Part shown: positions 1-7,734 of the stretch, one piece after another
Layout of the letters: each line of letters starts with the position of its first letter
How positions within the stretch are numbered: position 1 is the stretch's first letter
Assembly (NCBI GenBank): GCA_035695765.1
Contig: DASRRI010000030.1
Span: 1-64,000 of the forward strand
Reading direction: 5' to 3'
Origin: Dongia_A sp035695765
GTDB lineage: Bacteria; Pseudomonadota; Alphaproteobacteria; Dongiales; Dongiaceae
Length of the DNA: 64,000 nucleotides
Translations under genes and position numbers: made by a program
The notes under the pieces: model-generated
What the model was told of the DNA's origin: nothing
What the model saw: the letters and a program-made list of their open reading frames with translations, nothing else
The model's database searches: none

Positions 1-129
1 GCTGCTGTCATGCATCGAGGCAAAATAGTGGAACAAGGTCCCGCCATTGAAGTGTTCGACGCCCCGCGGGCCGACTATACCCAGCGCCTCCTCGCCTCCT
101 GGCCGCGCCTGCGGAACGCCATCCCATAG
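1..129 (+). CDS. ABC transporter ATP-binding protein, C-terminal end (partial)
   Basis: The window opens inside a reading frame that ends with TAG at 127-129 and encodes the last 42 residues of a protein. The residues VMHRGKIVEQGP, then VFDAP, then YTQRLLAS, match the end of dipeptide/oligopeptide importer ATPases of the DppD/DppF type. That region follows the H-loop and describes the -HGGxIVExGxxxxVFxxPxHPYT- stretch. The Walker motifs lie outside the window, so activity and substrate cannot be judged. Family assignment comes from this short tail only. Confidence 0.7.
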   Translation, partial: AAVMHRGKIVEQGPAIEVFDAPRADYTQRLLASWPRLRNAIP

Positions 130-288
130 CAGCTCCGGCCCCGTCGTGCATCGCGATTGCAAGGGGCACGTCGGACACGCCGTCGTCCAATAGCGGCGGA
201 TCGTCTTGCCATGCTCTTCCGCTGAGAACCGATAGGTCAGCTGCTCGCCGGCCGGACAGCGACAACTGTCCCGTTGTCCGCGCTAGAA

Positions 289-495
289 CTATTCGAGCTC
301 GATCTCGCCATCGACAATCAAATTCAGGCCGGTCTGACCAAGCGCTAATGTGACCTTGGCCGGCAGCTTTTCCTTGCCGGTCAGGCTGCCTTTCGAGAGC
401 GCCTCCCGTACCGCGTTCTCGATCTCGCGCTGCGCGGTGATTCCGACTTTCTTGAGGAACTTCCGCACGCTCATGTTGAAAACGTCTTCTTTCAT
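289..495 (-). CDS. DUF6494 family small protein
   Basis: A 68-residue protein starting MKEDVFNMSVRKFLKKVGIT, followed by QREIENAVREAL and a C-terminal part rich in beta-prone residues. This pattern is that of the DUF6494 family of short proteobacterial proteins of unknown function. The ORF is open further upstream, but the start at 495 is preferred because a GGAGGG ribosome binding site sits just before it and because the family begins with this sequence. No signal peptide or membrane segment is seen. The next gene on the same strand begins at 770. Confidence 0.75.
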   Translation of the reverse strand: MKEDVFNMSVRKFLKKVGITAQREIENAVREALSKGSLTGKEKLPAKVTLALGQTGLNLIVDGEIELE

Positions 496-605
496 GGTCC
501 CTCCGTCGGATCGGGTCCGCTCAAGATTAAGTTTGGTGCCCGTCTTCTGCCCGGCATTCCCGCTCGTGAGTGTTGACCTGATGCCAGTCCATCCGTAGCC
601 GGCGT

Positions 606-770
606 TCACGCCCCCGCCGCAGGCTGATCCGGCTCATCAGCGGCCGGCTCCGGCTTCGGCGCCGCCAGATCGGCCAGCAGGCGCGCAATGCGCGCGCTCA
701 CCTGGTCAAGGCGTTGGATCGACTCCCGGAGATCGTCGCCGGTCTCCAGGTCCTTGGGCTTGCCAGCCAT
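606..770 (-). CDS. small hypothetical protein, acidic, helical
   Basis: A 54-residue protein with a near-perfect TAAGGAGA ribosome binding site directly before the ATG. Residues 10 to 37 form a likely amphipathic helix (DDLRESIQRLDQVSARIARLLADL), possibly a short coiled coil. The tail is rich in Pro, Ala and Glu. I do not recognise a family. It lies between a DUF6494 gene and a small membrane protein gene on the same strand, so it may be co-transcribed with them. The strong ribosome binding site is the main reason to accept it. Confidence 0.5.
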   Translation of the reverse strand: MAGKPKDLETGDDLRESIQRLDQVSARIARLLADLAAPKPEPAADEPDQPAAGA

Positions 771-807
771 ATTCTCCTTACTTCTGTCTCGAATTCCTCG
801 CCCTCGC

Positions 808-1020
808 TCAGAGGGCGCGCCCCCGGCGCCGTCCGCGGCCCGCGGGTTTAGCCTCCCCAGCCGGACGTTCGGCGCCTTGCTCTTCACGGGGCCGGCTGGG
901 TTCGGCCGCGGCACACGCGGCCAGGGCCAGGGCGGCGAGCGTGCCCAGGAAGGCCGCGCCGCCCGCCGTCATGGCGACCGGGCCGAAAACGATGCCACAG
1001 AGCGGTCGCAAGCAGAGCAT
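808..1020 (-). CDS. small hypothetical membrane or exported protein
   Basis: A 70-residue protein with one hydrophobic segment around residues 8 to 39, ending in LAACAAAEP. It could be a signal anchor, or a lipoprotein signal with LAAC as lipobox. The rest is short, basic and low in complexity (Arg, Gly, Pro, Ala). An AGAGGAGG ribosome binding site precedes the ATG. No family is recognised. It is upstream of and in line with the two small genes at 606-770 and 289-495. Confidence 0.4.
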   Translation of the reverse strand: MLCLRPLCGIVFGPVAMTAGGAAFLGTLAALALAACAAAEPSRPREEQGAERPAGEAKPAGRGRRRGRAL

Positions 1021-1321
1021 GGTGGCCTCCTCTGTTTCAGAAATCCGACCTCTGACTTCCGATACTAAGCCTTATCGGAAGTGTGCTGAAGAGCGTTCTC
1101 GCTCCCCAAGCCATTGAACCATCGCAGAGTACGATTGCCTAAAGTCTTACGACAGCTCACGGTCCCTACGTTAGCTTTCGGAGATCGATGGTCGAACACT
1201 GCGATAAATTGAGTGTCACCCAGCTGCTCATCGAGCGTGAGGCGGCCCAGGTATGCTAGGCCTCGAACAACGGACACTCTCTTGGCGCATCGGCACGGCG
1301 GTTCAGTGCCATGAACGGACT

Positions 1322-1376
1322 TGGGGGATGACCATTCACGGGGGTCGTCATAGAGAACACACAAGACTTTTGCCAT
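1322..1376 (-). pseudogene. remnant of the start of an NAD-dependent formate dehydrogenase gene
   Basis: The first twelve codons read MAKVLCVLYDDP, the well-known start of NAD-dependent formate dehydrogenase (family start MAKVLCVLYDDPV-x-GYP). The next bases hold one extra C. Read in the shifted frame they give VNGHPP, close to the expected V-x-GYP. Beyond about 1322 no resemblance continues. A GGGAGGA ribosome binding site is kept before the ATG. Identity of the family is from recalled knowledge of FDH proteins. That this is a decayed gene rather than a new short protein is inference. Confidence 0.55.
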
Positions 1377-1410
1377 TGCATTCCTCCCTACGTGTCTGTG
1401 TTTTGCTCTA

Positions 1411-1659
1411 TCACTCTCCTAGTTCATCAATGAACAAGCAGTCCGGCGGGTCGGCCTCGCCTGGACCCAAGCGCGGGTCGAAGCGGAACAGGGTCGCGCA
1501 GTAGGGGCACCGGATCATGTCGTCGTCGCCCATGTCGAGGTAGATGTGCGGGTGATCCTGGGGCGGGGATACGCCGATGCACTTGAACACCTTGATCCCG
1601 ATCCGGATCTCCGGCACGGCACTGTCGTTCCTGAACTTGGCATAGGCGCAATCCACCAT
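1411..1659 (-). CDS. zinc-finger domain protein (zf-CHCC, NDUFS6-like)
   Basis: An 82-residue protein with the layout of the zf-CHCC family: a Cys in VFKCIGV, then HPHIYLDMG, then CPYC about thirteen residues on. These Cys and His residues are the expected zinc ligands seen in bacterial relatives of the mitochondrial complex I accessory subunit NDUFS6. Bacterial members are usually 60 to 80 residues, which fits the start at 1659, where GGCGGAGC serves as ribosome binding site. The ORF is open upstream to 1713, but that part lies in a decayed Xre gene. The tail after the finger is acidic. Its cellular role is not established. Confidence 0.75.
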   Translation of the reverse strand: MVDCAYAKFRNDSAVPEIRIGIKVFKCIGVSPPQDHPHIYLDMGDDDMIRCPYCATLFRFDPRLGPGEADPPDCLFIDELGE

Positions 1660-1735
1660 GGCGCTCCGCCAACTCGCTCTCGATGATGCCGATCTCTGCA
1701 AGCTGATGTTCACTGGAGCGGTTCGTCAGCATGCA

Positions 1736-1948
1736 GCTCTCGATAGCCGGCTCGAACTGACCCGGTTCGTACCCTTCTCGTACTTTTGCACCTGCTGGAA
1801 GGTCAGTCCAAGGCCTTGCAACTGTCTCTTGGGTCATGCCGAGCACGCATGCGCCGCAGCCGAATACGGTGTCCAACATGAACATCGATCGGATGGGGGA
1901 AGTCCTTGCTGAACGTGCGGCCGAGAATTTGCGTGGTCGCCTCGCCAT
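1736..1948 (-). pseudogene. Xre-family HTH regulator, broken by two frameshifts
   Basis: Three pieces in different frames line up with one alphaproteobacterial Xre-type regulator. The first frame, from an ATG at 1948, reads up to HPIDVHVGHRIRLRRMR. The second reads VLGMTQETVA. The third reads LTFQQVQKYEKGTNRVSSSRL. In order they rebuild the usual PIDVHVGxRxRLRR, LGMSQEKLG, LTFQQVQKYExGxNR helix-turn-helix core of this family. Each junction needs a one- or two-base indel. The usual C-terminal part after SSRL is missing, and the zinc-finger gene begins about 75 bases later. Confidence 0.7.
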
Positions 1949-2834
1949 TCGTTCTTTTACTGATTGCCTTAGCTCATAGGGCTGGGCTGCGCGCTCTTTG
2001 AAGATCGAGGTTGCTGGCGGGTAGCGGGGCGTTGGCGTATCCCGCCTTAGCGGGACTAATCCACGACTGGGATGCGACGCCGAACGCCGGCACGAAAGCT
2101 GCAGACATAAGTAAGACAGACGCAACTGAACCTGTGAGGTGTCCATCGCATTGACACCTCCATCAGCCACCCGTCGTCGAAAAGGTGGTTACCGTCGTGC
2201 GTCGCTTCAAGCAAGGGTTGCTGCCGTTGTCTGGCGAGTTGGAAGAGAAATCTTACGTTGCCCAATTCGTTACCCCGGCGCCGGTCAAGGCTCGATCGGC
2301 CCTCGTAGCGCGAATTGTTGCTCTTGGGCAATGGCTTGCGCGCTCAGGCCTACAGCAATGCGAACACGTCTCCGATTTTGAAACTGTTCCTCTGGACGAT
2401 TTGATTGCCCGTGCGTCGCAAAAAGCCCGTTGATGCGCGAGCGCCTTGTTGATGACATGCTCGCCGGCGGCACTAGCGTCGTCGTTTGTTGGGCGCAGGC
2501 GTGTGCAGATCGCGCGGCGGGCCTCGAGGTCAACTTCCAGAAAAGCGAAACCATCGTAAGCGCTGTTTCGACGCCCTTGTTCGCCAGCGGTTAACAGACC
2601 AACAAGGCGGAACTCGCCGCGGCGGGTGATCCGGATCGGGATCGTCGGACACGACCGCCGAACTGTGTCGATGCTTACTGCGCCGCTCGACGACCTGTTT
2701 GAGGACCCAGGTTTCACTCAGTGCTCCCCCGCTCCATTCCGACGGGGCGATCCATGCGATGCATTCAAAGGCACCATGTATTTTTTTCGCTCGCGTTTGG
2801 TGCCGGAAGCGCGGCGCGCCCGTGCGGACTCGGC
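1949..2834. other. 886-base stretch without a convincing gene
   Basis: No frame gives a recognisable protein. The best plus-strand candidates are a GTG-started 82-codon frame at 2185-2433 and a 53-codon frame at 2433-2594 that overlaps it as TGATG. Neither resembles a family I know, and their codon use is less biased to G or C in third positions than that of the real genes nearby. The stretch probably holds decayed coding sequence like its left neighbour. Confidence 0.4.
2185..2433 (+). CDS. doubtful hypothetical protein
   Basis: A GTG-initiated 82-codon frame with a plausible amino-acid mix (VVRRFKQGLLPLSGELEEKSY near the start) but no recognised domain and no clear ribosome binding site. 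A second short frame (2433-2594) starts in the stop codon of this one, the arrangement expected of coupled genes, which is the only positive sign. It may equally be a remnant of a longer lost gene. Confidence 0.2.
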   Translation: MVTVVRRFKQGLLPLSGELEEKSYVAQFVTPAPVKARSALVARIVALGQWLARSGLQQCEHVSDFETVPLDDLIARASQKAR

Positions 2835-3398
2835 CTACTGTTGGGGCGTGGTTGCGGGTGGTGGCACGGCCTGCTGTTGTTGGAGCTGCTGTTGCTGTGC
2901 CGCGGCTGCTTCCTCCGCTTTCCGCTCCTCTTGAGTCTTGAAATCCGGCGCGGCTTCAAGGTCCGCTTTGGTCAGGCCGATCACGATTTTCTTTTTCCCG
3001 GAATCCTGGTCCTCTTCGAGCTTGGCCTGATCCCAGTCCAGCCCGACCTCCTTCTTGCCGATTCCGAGAAAGCCACCGACCCCGACGACCACGCCGGTGA
3101 TCTTTTCTTGCTCGTCGAAGATCAGGTCCTCGACTTTGCCGATCTCCTCGTCCCCGGAGCCGACGACTGGGATCCCCATCAGATCCTCTGCGATGAGCTG
3201 GGTTTCCGTCTGTTCGGGAATGATCGCTTCGCCCGCCGCTGGCTTAACGGCCTCAGGCTCGGCTCCAGACGTCCCCTCGGGTTGAGCTTCCGTCGCCGGT
3301 GGTGGGGTAGTTGTCGGCTGATCCGTGGTGGTCTGCGCCCAAGCGGGGGTCGTTAGCGCCAGGGCAACCGCAGTAGTGGACAGAAATGGTCTGATCAT
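2835..3398 (-). CDS. exported PRC-barrel domain protein
   Basis: 187 residues. Residues 1 to about 21 are a Sec signal peptide ending AWA. A Thr/Pro/Glu-rich linker follows. A PRC-barrel domain then spans about residues 65 to 145, recognisable from LMGIPVVGSGDEEIGKVEDL, the beta-rich GVVVGVGGFLGIGKKEV and a KIVIGLTKADLEAAP strand-turn. The C-terminus is a Gln-rich tail (AAAAQQQQLQQQQ). Exported PRC-barrel proteins of this type are common in alphaproteobacteria and are mostly of unknown function, possibly linked to envelope stress. A CAGGAGG ribosome binding site precedes the ATG. A 20-base perfect palindrome lies 47 bases upstream. Confidence 0.85.
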   Translation of the reverse strand: MIRPFLSTTAVALALTTPAWAQTTTDQPTTTPPPATEAQPEGTSGAEPEAVKPAAGEAIIPEQTETQLIAEDLMGIPVVGSGDEEIGKVEDLIFDEQEKITGVVVGVGGFLGIGKKEVGLDWDQAKLEEDQDSGKKKIVIGLTKADLEAAPDFKTQEERKAEEAAAAQQQQLQQQQAVPPPATTPQQ

Positions 3399-3428
3399 GT
3401 TCGCCTCCTGTGGGTCGAACGGATCGAA

Positions 3429-3629
3429 TCACCAAGTATTAAACACGGCGATGATCATCGCCGTTCCGACGCAGTGCAGCAAACAGGGAAAGAATGTTGC
3501 CGTTAGGGTGCCGAAGGGCCGATGTGGGCCAGGCATTCCATCACCGCGTAATCGGTGCCGCCCCACCCCTGATGCCGCCCGGCGCCCCAGTTCCAGCAGG
3601 GCGGTGCTGCACAGGAGCGATTTCCTCAT
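3429..3629 (-). CDS. doubtful small membrane protein
   Basis: A 66-codon frame starting MRKSLLCSTALLELG with a GAAGGGGGA ribosome binding site. It ends in a hydrophobic stretch (GTLTATFFPCLLHCVGTAMIIAV). The middle is Arg/Gly-rich and looks unnatural. After codon 12 another frame gives a more protein-like sequence (NWGAGRHQGWGGTDYAVMECLAHIGPSAP), so one indel may have broken a small exported protein here. I do not recognise the family. The ribosome binding site and N-terminus look real, the rest is uncertain. Confidence 0.3.
   Translation of the reverse strand: MRKSLLCSTALLELGRRAASGVGRHRLRGDGMPGPHRPFGTLTATFFPCLLHCVGTAMIIAVFNTW
3445..3464. promoter_or_regulatory. 20-base perfect palindrome
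   Basis: ACGGCGATGATCATCGCCGT reads the same on both strands with no mismatch. It lies 47 bases upstream of the PRC-barrel start and inside the 3' end of the doubtful small frame. It could be a dimeric regulator site for the PRC-barrel gene, or the stem of a transcription stop for the upstream frame, although no T-run follows. Confidence 0.35.
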
Positions 3630-3949
3630 ATGTCCCCCTTCTTCGCCGCAATCTTGATCCCCTGTTGCGGTCAACCCGAGGGTAACGACGGTATTGGCCC
3701 GATTTCTTCCTGTTTGCTGGATGTTTCATAGTGAATGCACAGATTCGATCTGTGACCGCGAGCTTGCGAGATGCGGCAGGTTAGCTTCGCTACCGATGTG
3801 GATGCTGGGCCGGGTGGACTCGCGACACCGCCGTCCAGAACGGCGCGCGCCTGTGTCGTGGACTCGACGTCATAGGGGTTTGTCAGTCGACGTGCGCATC
3901 GCCGAAGGCTCGGCGCAATCTCGTTTCCTTGTCCGCAGCGTCCATGCGC

Positions 3950-5092
3950 TCAGCTCCGCACGGTTTCCCACTGACCGGACTTGGCCGATTTCAGCACCGC
4001 ATCGGTGACGTATTCCGTCCCCAGCGCGTCGCGGAAGGTCGGCGCTGCCGGCTGGCCGCTGGAGAGGCCTTCGAGGAAATCGGCGGCCTGATGGATAAAG
4101 GTGTGCTCGTAGCCGATCTGCAGGCCGGGCACCCACCAATGGCTCATATAGGGATGCTCGCTGTCGGTGACGTGGACCTGGCGCCAGCCGCGCAGCTGGC
4201 CCTCGTCGCGATGGTCGAACCATTGCAGGCGATGGAGGTCGTGCAGGTCCCAGAAGATCGAGGCCTTCTCGCCGTTGATCTCCAGGGTGTAGAGCGCCTT
4301 GTGCCCGCGGGCATAGCGCGTCGCCTCGAACATGCCGAGCGAGCCGTTCTTGAACCGCGACAGGAACATGCTGGCATCGTCGATCTTCACCTCGGCGGTC
4401 TGGCCGGTCTCTGCGTGCTTGCGCTGCTTGACGAAGGTCTCGGTGGCACCTGTGACGCTTTCGATGCCGCCGTTGAGCCACATCGCGGTGTCGATGCAAT
4501 GGGCCAGGAGATCGCCGGTGACTCCGCTCCCCGCCACGTTTGCGTCCAAGCGCCAAGTGCCGCGGCCGCCCTGCGGCACCTCGGCCGAGATGGTCCAGTC
4601 CTGCAGGAACTTGGCGCGGTAGTGGAAGATGCGGCCCAAACGGCCCTCATTGATCAGCGTCTTGGCCAAGGTCACCGCCGGCACGCGCCGGTAGTTGTAC
4701 CAGACCATGTTCGCGACCTTGGCCTTCTCGACTGCGGCGACCATCTTCTCCGCCTCGGCGGCAGTGCGGCCGAGCGGCTTCTCGCACATCACCATCTTGC
4801 CGGCTTCGGCCGCTGCGACGGCGATCTCGGCATGGGTGTCGTTGGGGCTGGCGATGTCGATCAGGTCGATGTCCTTGCGGTCGATCAGCTTGCGCCAATC
4901 GCTCTCCGAGGACTCGAAGCCCCAGTTGGCGGCGAAATCGGCCGCACCCTTGGCGTTGCGCGTGCAGACCGCCTTCAGCACCGGCTCATAGTCGAGCGTG
5001 AAGAACTCCGGCGCCTGGCGGAAGGCATTGGAATGGGTGCGGCCCATGAAGCCGCCCCCGATGATCGCGATGTTGAGCTTCTTCTTGGTCAT
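3950..5092 (-). CDS. Gfo/Idh/MocA family oxidoreductase
   Basis: A 380-residue NAD(P)-dependent sugar or polyol dehydrogenase-like protein. The N-terminal Rossmann fold starts KLNIAIIGGGFMGRTH (GxGxxG-like dinucleotide site). The family motif CEKPLGRT is at about residues 98 to 105, and its Lys contacts the nucleotide and substrate. The C-terminal half is the alpha/beta dimerisation and substrate domain. Members are typically 330 to 390 residues. The gene starts 20 bases after the stop of the TIM-barrel isomerase-like gene on the same strand, and the two probably act in one sugar or cyclitol pathway. The substrate cannot be read from sequence. Confidence 0.9.
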   Translation of the reverse strand: MTKKKLNIAIIGGGFMGRTHSNAFRQAPEFFTLDYEPVLKAVCTRNAKGAADFAANWGFESSESDWRKLIDRKDIDLIDIASPNDTHAEIAVAAAEAGKMVMCEKPLGRTAAEAEKMVAAVEKAKVANMVWYNYRRVPAVTLAKTLINEGRLGRIFHYRAKFLQDWTISAEVPQGGRGTWRLDANVAGSGVTGDLLAHCIDTAMWLNGGIESVTGATETFVKQRKHAETGQTAEVKIDDASMFLSRFKNGSLGMFEATRYARGHKALYTLEINGEKASIFWDLHDLHRLQWFDHRDEGQLRGWRQVHVTDSEHPYMSHWWVPGLQIGYEHTFIHQAADFLEGLSSGQPAAPTFRDALGTEYVTDAVLKSAKSGQWETVRS

Positions 5093-5112
5093 GACTACGC
5101 GCGCCAGCCCCC

Positions 5113-6168
5113 CTACTCACGCCAACCATGCGCGTCGCGCACCTTGATCATGGTCGCGAGCACGTCGTTCCAGGTCTGCTGCTGGGTCATCACAGTATTG
5201 GGGAACATGCAGCCGTCCCAGCAGATATGCCGCATCTTCTTGGTGAGGTTGCCGGTCTCGTCGCGCAGCCAGTAGCCGGCATTCTTCGGCACGTCGAGCT
5301 TGCCGTTGGGATCGGTCGCCTGGACGTGGCGCCCGGTCTTCTCATGATCGCCGGAGCCGAAGACCGTGCCGTCGTTCTGCGCGACATGGAAGTCATAGGT
5401 CCAGGGCCGCAAGGCATCGGCCACTTTCTTGTAGGCGGCGTCGAGCTGCGAACGGTCCTTCCAGTCGTAATCCTTCGGCAGCAGCCGGTCCCCCTCGGAA
5501 TTGTAGCCGAGGGTGAAAAGCATGGAATGCGCCATGTCGGCCTGGTAGCCGACCACGCCCGGCATGCCGACCTCTTCGAGCAGGTTCACGTTCTTGCGCC
5601 AGGACTGCATCCCGCCCCAGCAGATCTCGCCCTCGGCGAAGAGGTATTCGTCATGGTCCTCAGCGACCTTGCCCGCCTCGCGGAAGGTCTCGACGATCTT
5701 CTTGGTGTTGCCGACGGAGTCCTTCTCCCAATCGGTCACGCTGCAGGAGGAGTCGATCCTGACGCCGCCGCTCGGGCGGATGCCGATCTCGCGCATCTGC
5801 CGGCCGATCTTGCTGGCCTTCTTCACCTGCTCGACGAAGCGCTTCCGCTCCTCGGCAGAGCCCATGGCGGAACCGCCGCCGGCCCCCGCCCAGATCGGCG
5901 CCACGAAGGAGCCGATCTTCAAGCCATAAGAGGCGACGTGATCGGCGATGCGCTTCACGTCGTCCTTCGAGCTCTCGATCGAGATATGCGGATCGGCAAG
6001 CCAGAGATCGACGCCGTCGAACTTCACGCCGTCGATTTCGGCATTGGCGGTCAGCTCCAGCAGCGTATCGAGCGGAATAATCGGTTCCGCCCCCGGCGCG
6101 CCTTTGCCGACCACGCCTGGCCAGGTTGAGTTGTGCAGCTTCGGATAATTGTTGGTGTGCCCAGCCAT
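5113..6168 (-). CDS. sugar phosphate isomerase/epimerase-like TIM-barrel protein
   Basis: 351 residues of the AP-endonuclease-2/xylose-isomerase-like TIM-barrel superfamily. Visible barrel elements are VDLWLADPHISIES, ADHVASYGLKIGSFVAPIW, the acidic EGEICWGG segment, and VGYQADMAHSMLF followed by YDFHVAQNDGTVFGSGDH near the end. These carry the Glu, Asp and His residues that usually bind a divalent metal. The family includes myo-inosose dehydratases, tagatose epimerases and hydroxypyruvate isomerases. It is the first gene of an operon with the downstream Gfo/Idh/MocA gene. Start chosen at the first ATG, with no clear alternative. Confidence 0.85.
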   Translation of the reverse strand: MAGHTNNYPKLHNSTWPGVVGKGAPGAEPIIPLDTLLELTANAEIDGVKFDGVDLWLADPHISIESSKDDVKRIADHVASYGLKIGSFVAPIWAGAGGGSAMGSAEERKRFVEQVKKASKIGRQMREIGIRPSGGVRIDSSCSVTDWEKDSVGNTKKIVETFREAGKVAEDHDEYLFAEGEICWGGMQSWRKNVNLLEEVGMPGVVGYQADMAHSMLFTLGYNSEGDRLLPKDYDWKDRSQLDAAYKKVADALRPWTYDFHVAQNDGTVFGSGDHEKTGRHVQATDPNGKLDVPKNAGYWLRDETGNLTKKMRHICWDGCMFPNTVMTQQQTWNDVLATMIKVRDAHGWRE

Positions 6169-6460
6169 GCGATCGTCCTCCCTCCCAATCGGCGCGCAAA
6201 AGCGGCGCCGGAACGGACTTCACGTGGAGGGAGAAGGAGACTTGCTGCCGGACTGACGATCGTCGCGCAACAAATCCCGGCAATCGAAACATGGTTCTTT
6301 TATCGCGGAGTCACCGCAATCGCGGCCTAGCTCTCTCCCGCCCAGCCATTTCTCGCCGGCCGCTCTATGCGTGTGGCTATTCTTCGGGATGCGAGCGGAG
6401 GGTGTCAAGCGGGACCGTTTCGGCGGCCGTAAAGACGGGCGATCTGTTACTGAAGGTGAG

Positions 6461-6620
6461 CTACATCACCTCGGCGTAGCGTCTGGCCTCCCACTCGGGG
6501 CCCCGGCTCGACTGAACCCGATTGAGATAGCCGACCGCTGATACGAAGGCTGTCTTTTGCGATGGCGAGACGTAAATCGGAGCCAGTTGTGAAAACGGCT
6601 CGCAGTAGCACCGGTGGCCA
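6461..6620 (-). pseudogene. unassigned C-terminal gene remnant
   Basis: An open frame of about fifty codons with protein-like composition ends in a TAG at 6461-6463. It reads LAPIYVSPSQKTAFVSAVG, then YLNRVQSSRGPEWEARRYAEVM. It has no start codon or ribosome binding site of its own and follows directly on the acyl-CoA ligase remnant, so it looks like the tail of a second lost gene. I cannot name the family. Confidence 0.3.
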
Positions 6621-6652
6621 GTACGCCTTCATGCTGCCGGCGCAGCGCAAAC

Positions 6653-6757
6653 TCACCCAGACGGCAATGGCTTCGCCAGGGTTGCGAGCCTATGTTTCAA
6701 GATCTTCCCGGTGGGTGTCGCGGGAAGGGCCTTGCATAGGATGAAGCGCGATCGCGC
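6653..6757 (-). pseudogene. C-terminal remnant of an AMP-dependent acyl-CoA synthetase
   Basis: The frame reads FILCKALPATPTGKILKHRLATL before a TGA. The stretch LP-x-TPTGKILKHRL is the A10 motif found at the extreme C-terminus of AMP-forming acyl-CoA ligases, whose Lys orients the adenylate. About 30 codons remain. A stop codon lies just upstream in the same frame, so the other roughly 500 residues are gone. The presence of a highly conserved motif in a non-functional fragment points to recent gene loss. Confidence 0.65.
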
Positions 6758-6961
6758 TTACACCCACTTTTGCCACTCTGGTAGCGAGATGCTTGATCGC
6801 ATATGATTCCCAGTTGCCAGGATTGCCATCAGATCGTTCAATCTGGACAGGCGAGCGCGTGGACTTGGGGCATCGTTTGGCATTGCATATTGCTCGTCAC
6901 GTGGGGCGCGTTCATCGCGGTCGGACCTCAGTGGCGCGCGGCGATCACCAGAGTAGGTGTC

Positions 6962-7702
6962 ATGGGAAAACTTGACCGGCGTATCGCGGTTGTCACCGGC
7001 GCTGCCACCGGCCTCGGTAAGGCCATCGCCCTGCTCTACGGCACCGAAGGGGCCGATGTCGCCGTCATCGACAGGAACGAGGACGAGGCGGCGCACACCG
7101 CCGCCGCCATTGCCGGACAGGGGCGGCGCAGCATCGCTGCCGGCGCCGACGTCGGCGACGAGCTGGCCGTGGAGAAGGCGTTCGCCAGGATCCTGGCAGA
7201 GCTCGGCGATCCCCACATTCTGGTCAACAATGCTGGCATTGCCACCGTCTCGCTCTTGGAAGAGATGCCGACGGCGATGTGGGACGAGATGATCCGCATC
7301 AACCTCAAGAGCGTCTTCCTCTGCACGCGCGCGGTGCTGCCGGCCATGCGCCGCAACCGCTATGGCCGCATCATCAATATCAGCTCGCAGCTCGCGCACA
7401 AGGGCGCAGCCGGCATGACGCACTATGCTGCGGCCAAGGCCGGCATCCTGGGCCTCACGCGCTCGCTTTCCTACGAGGCCGCCGCCGACAACATCACCGT
7501 CAACGCCATCTGCCCAGGGCCGCTCGATACCGACATGAAGCTGCCGCCGGAATGGGCCGCCAGGAAGCAGGGCGAACTCATCCTCAAGCGACAAGGCAAG
7601 GTGGAGGAGGTTGCTCCGACGGCCCTGCTGCTCGCCTGCGAGGATGCTGGCTTCTATATTGGCGCCACGTTCGACCCCAACGGCGGCGACATCATGGTGT
7701 AG
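6962..7702 (+). CDS. short-chain dehydrogenase/reductase (SDR)
   Basis: A 246-residue classical SDR. The cofactor motif TGAATGLGKAIA is at residues 11 to 22, NNAG near residue 88, the catalytic Ser in IINISSQ and the YAAAK catalytic Tyr/Lys pair at about 155-159. PGPLDTDM follows as in many SDRs that oxidise or reduce small hydroxy compounds. The frame extends upstream to 6803, but the start at 6962 gives the normal family length and places the cofactor motif correctly. It is first in a plus-strand operon with an amidase 32 bases downstream and an isochorismatase-like hydrolase. Confidence 0.88.
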   Translation: MGKLDRRIAVVTGAATGLGKAIALLYGTEGADVAVIDRNEDEAAHTAAAIAGQGRRSIAAGADVGDELAVEKAFARILAELGDPHILVNNAGIATVSLLEEMPTAMWDEMIRINLKSVFLCTRAVLPAMRRNRYGRIINISSQLAHKGAAGMTHYAAAKAGILGLTRSLSYEAAADNITVNAICPGPLDTDMKLPPEWAARKQGELILKRQGKVEEVAPTALLLACEDAGFYIGATFDPNGGDIMV

Positions 7703-7734
7703 CGCTTGCCGCTCGGGGCGAAGGAGATCCGACG

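Larger units (their letters stand above)
6169..6961. other. 793-base intergenic stretch with gene remnants
   Basis: This is the divergent spacer between the isomerase operon (minus) and the SDR operon (plus), so it must hold both promoters. It also contains two minus-strand coding tails (6653-6757 and 6461-6620). The plus frame running into the SDR from 6803 shows a hydrophobic stretch but no family similarity, and I do not count it as part of the SDR. Confidence 0.5.

Noticed and set aside
6803..6961. N-terminal extension of the SDR as a membrane anchor
   Set aside because: The frame is open and has a hydrophobic stretch, but classical SDRs start just before the TGxxxGxG motif, and no similarity is seen in the extension.
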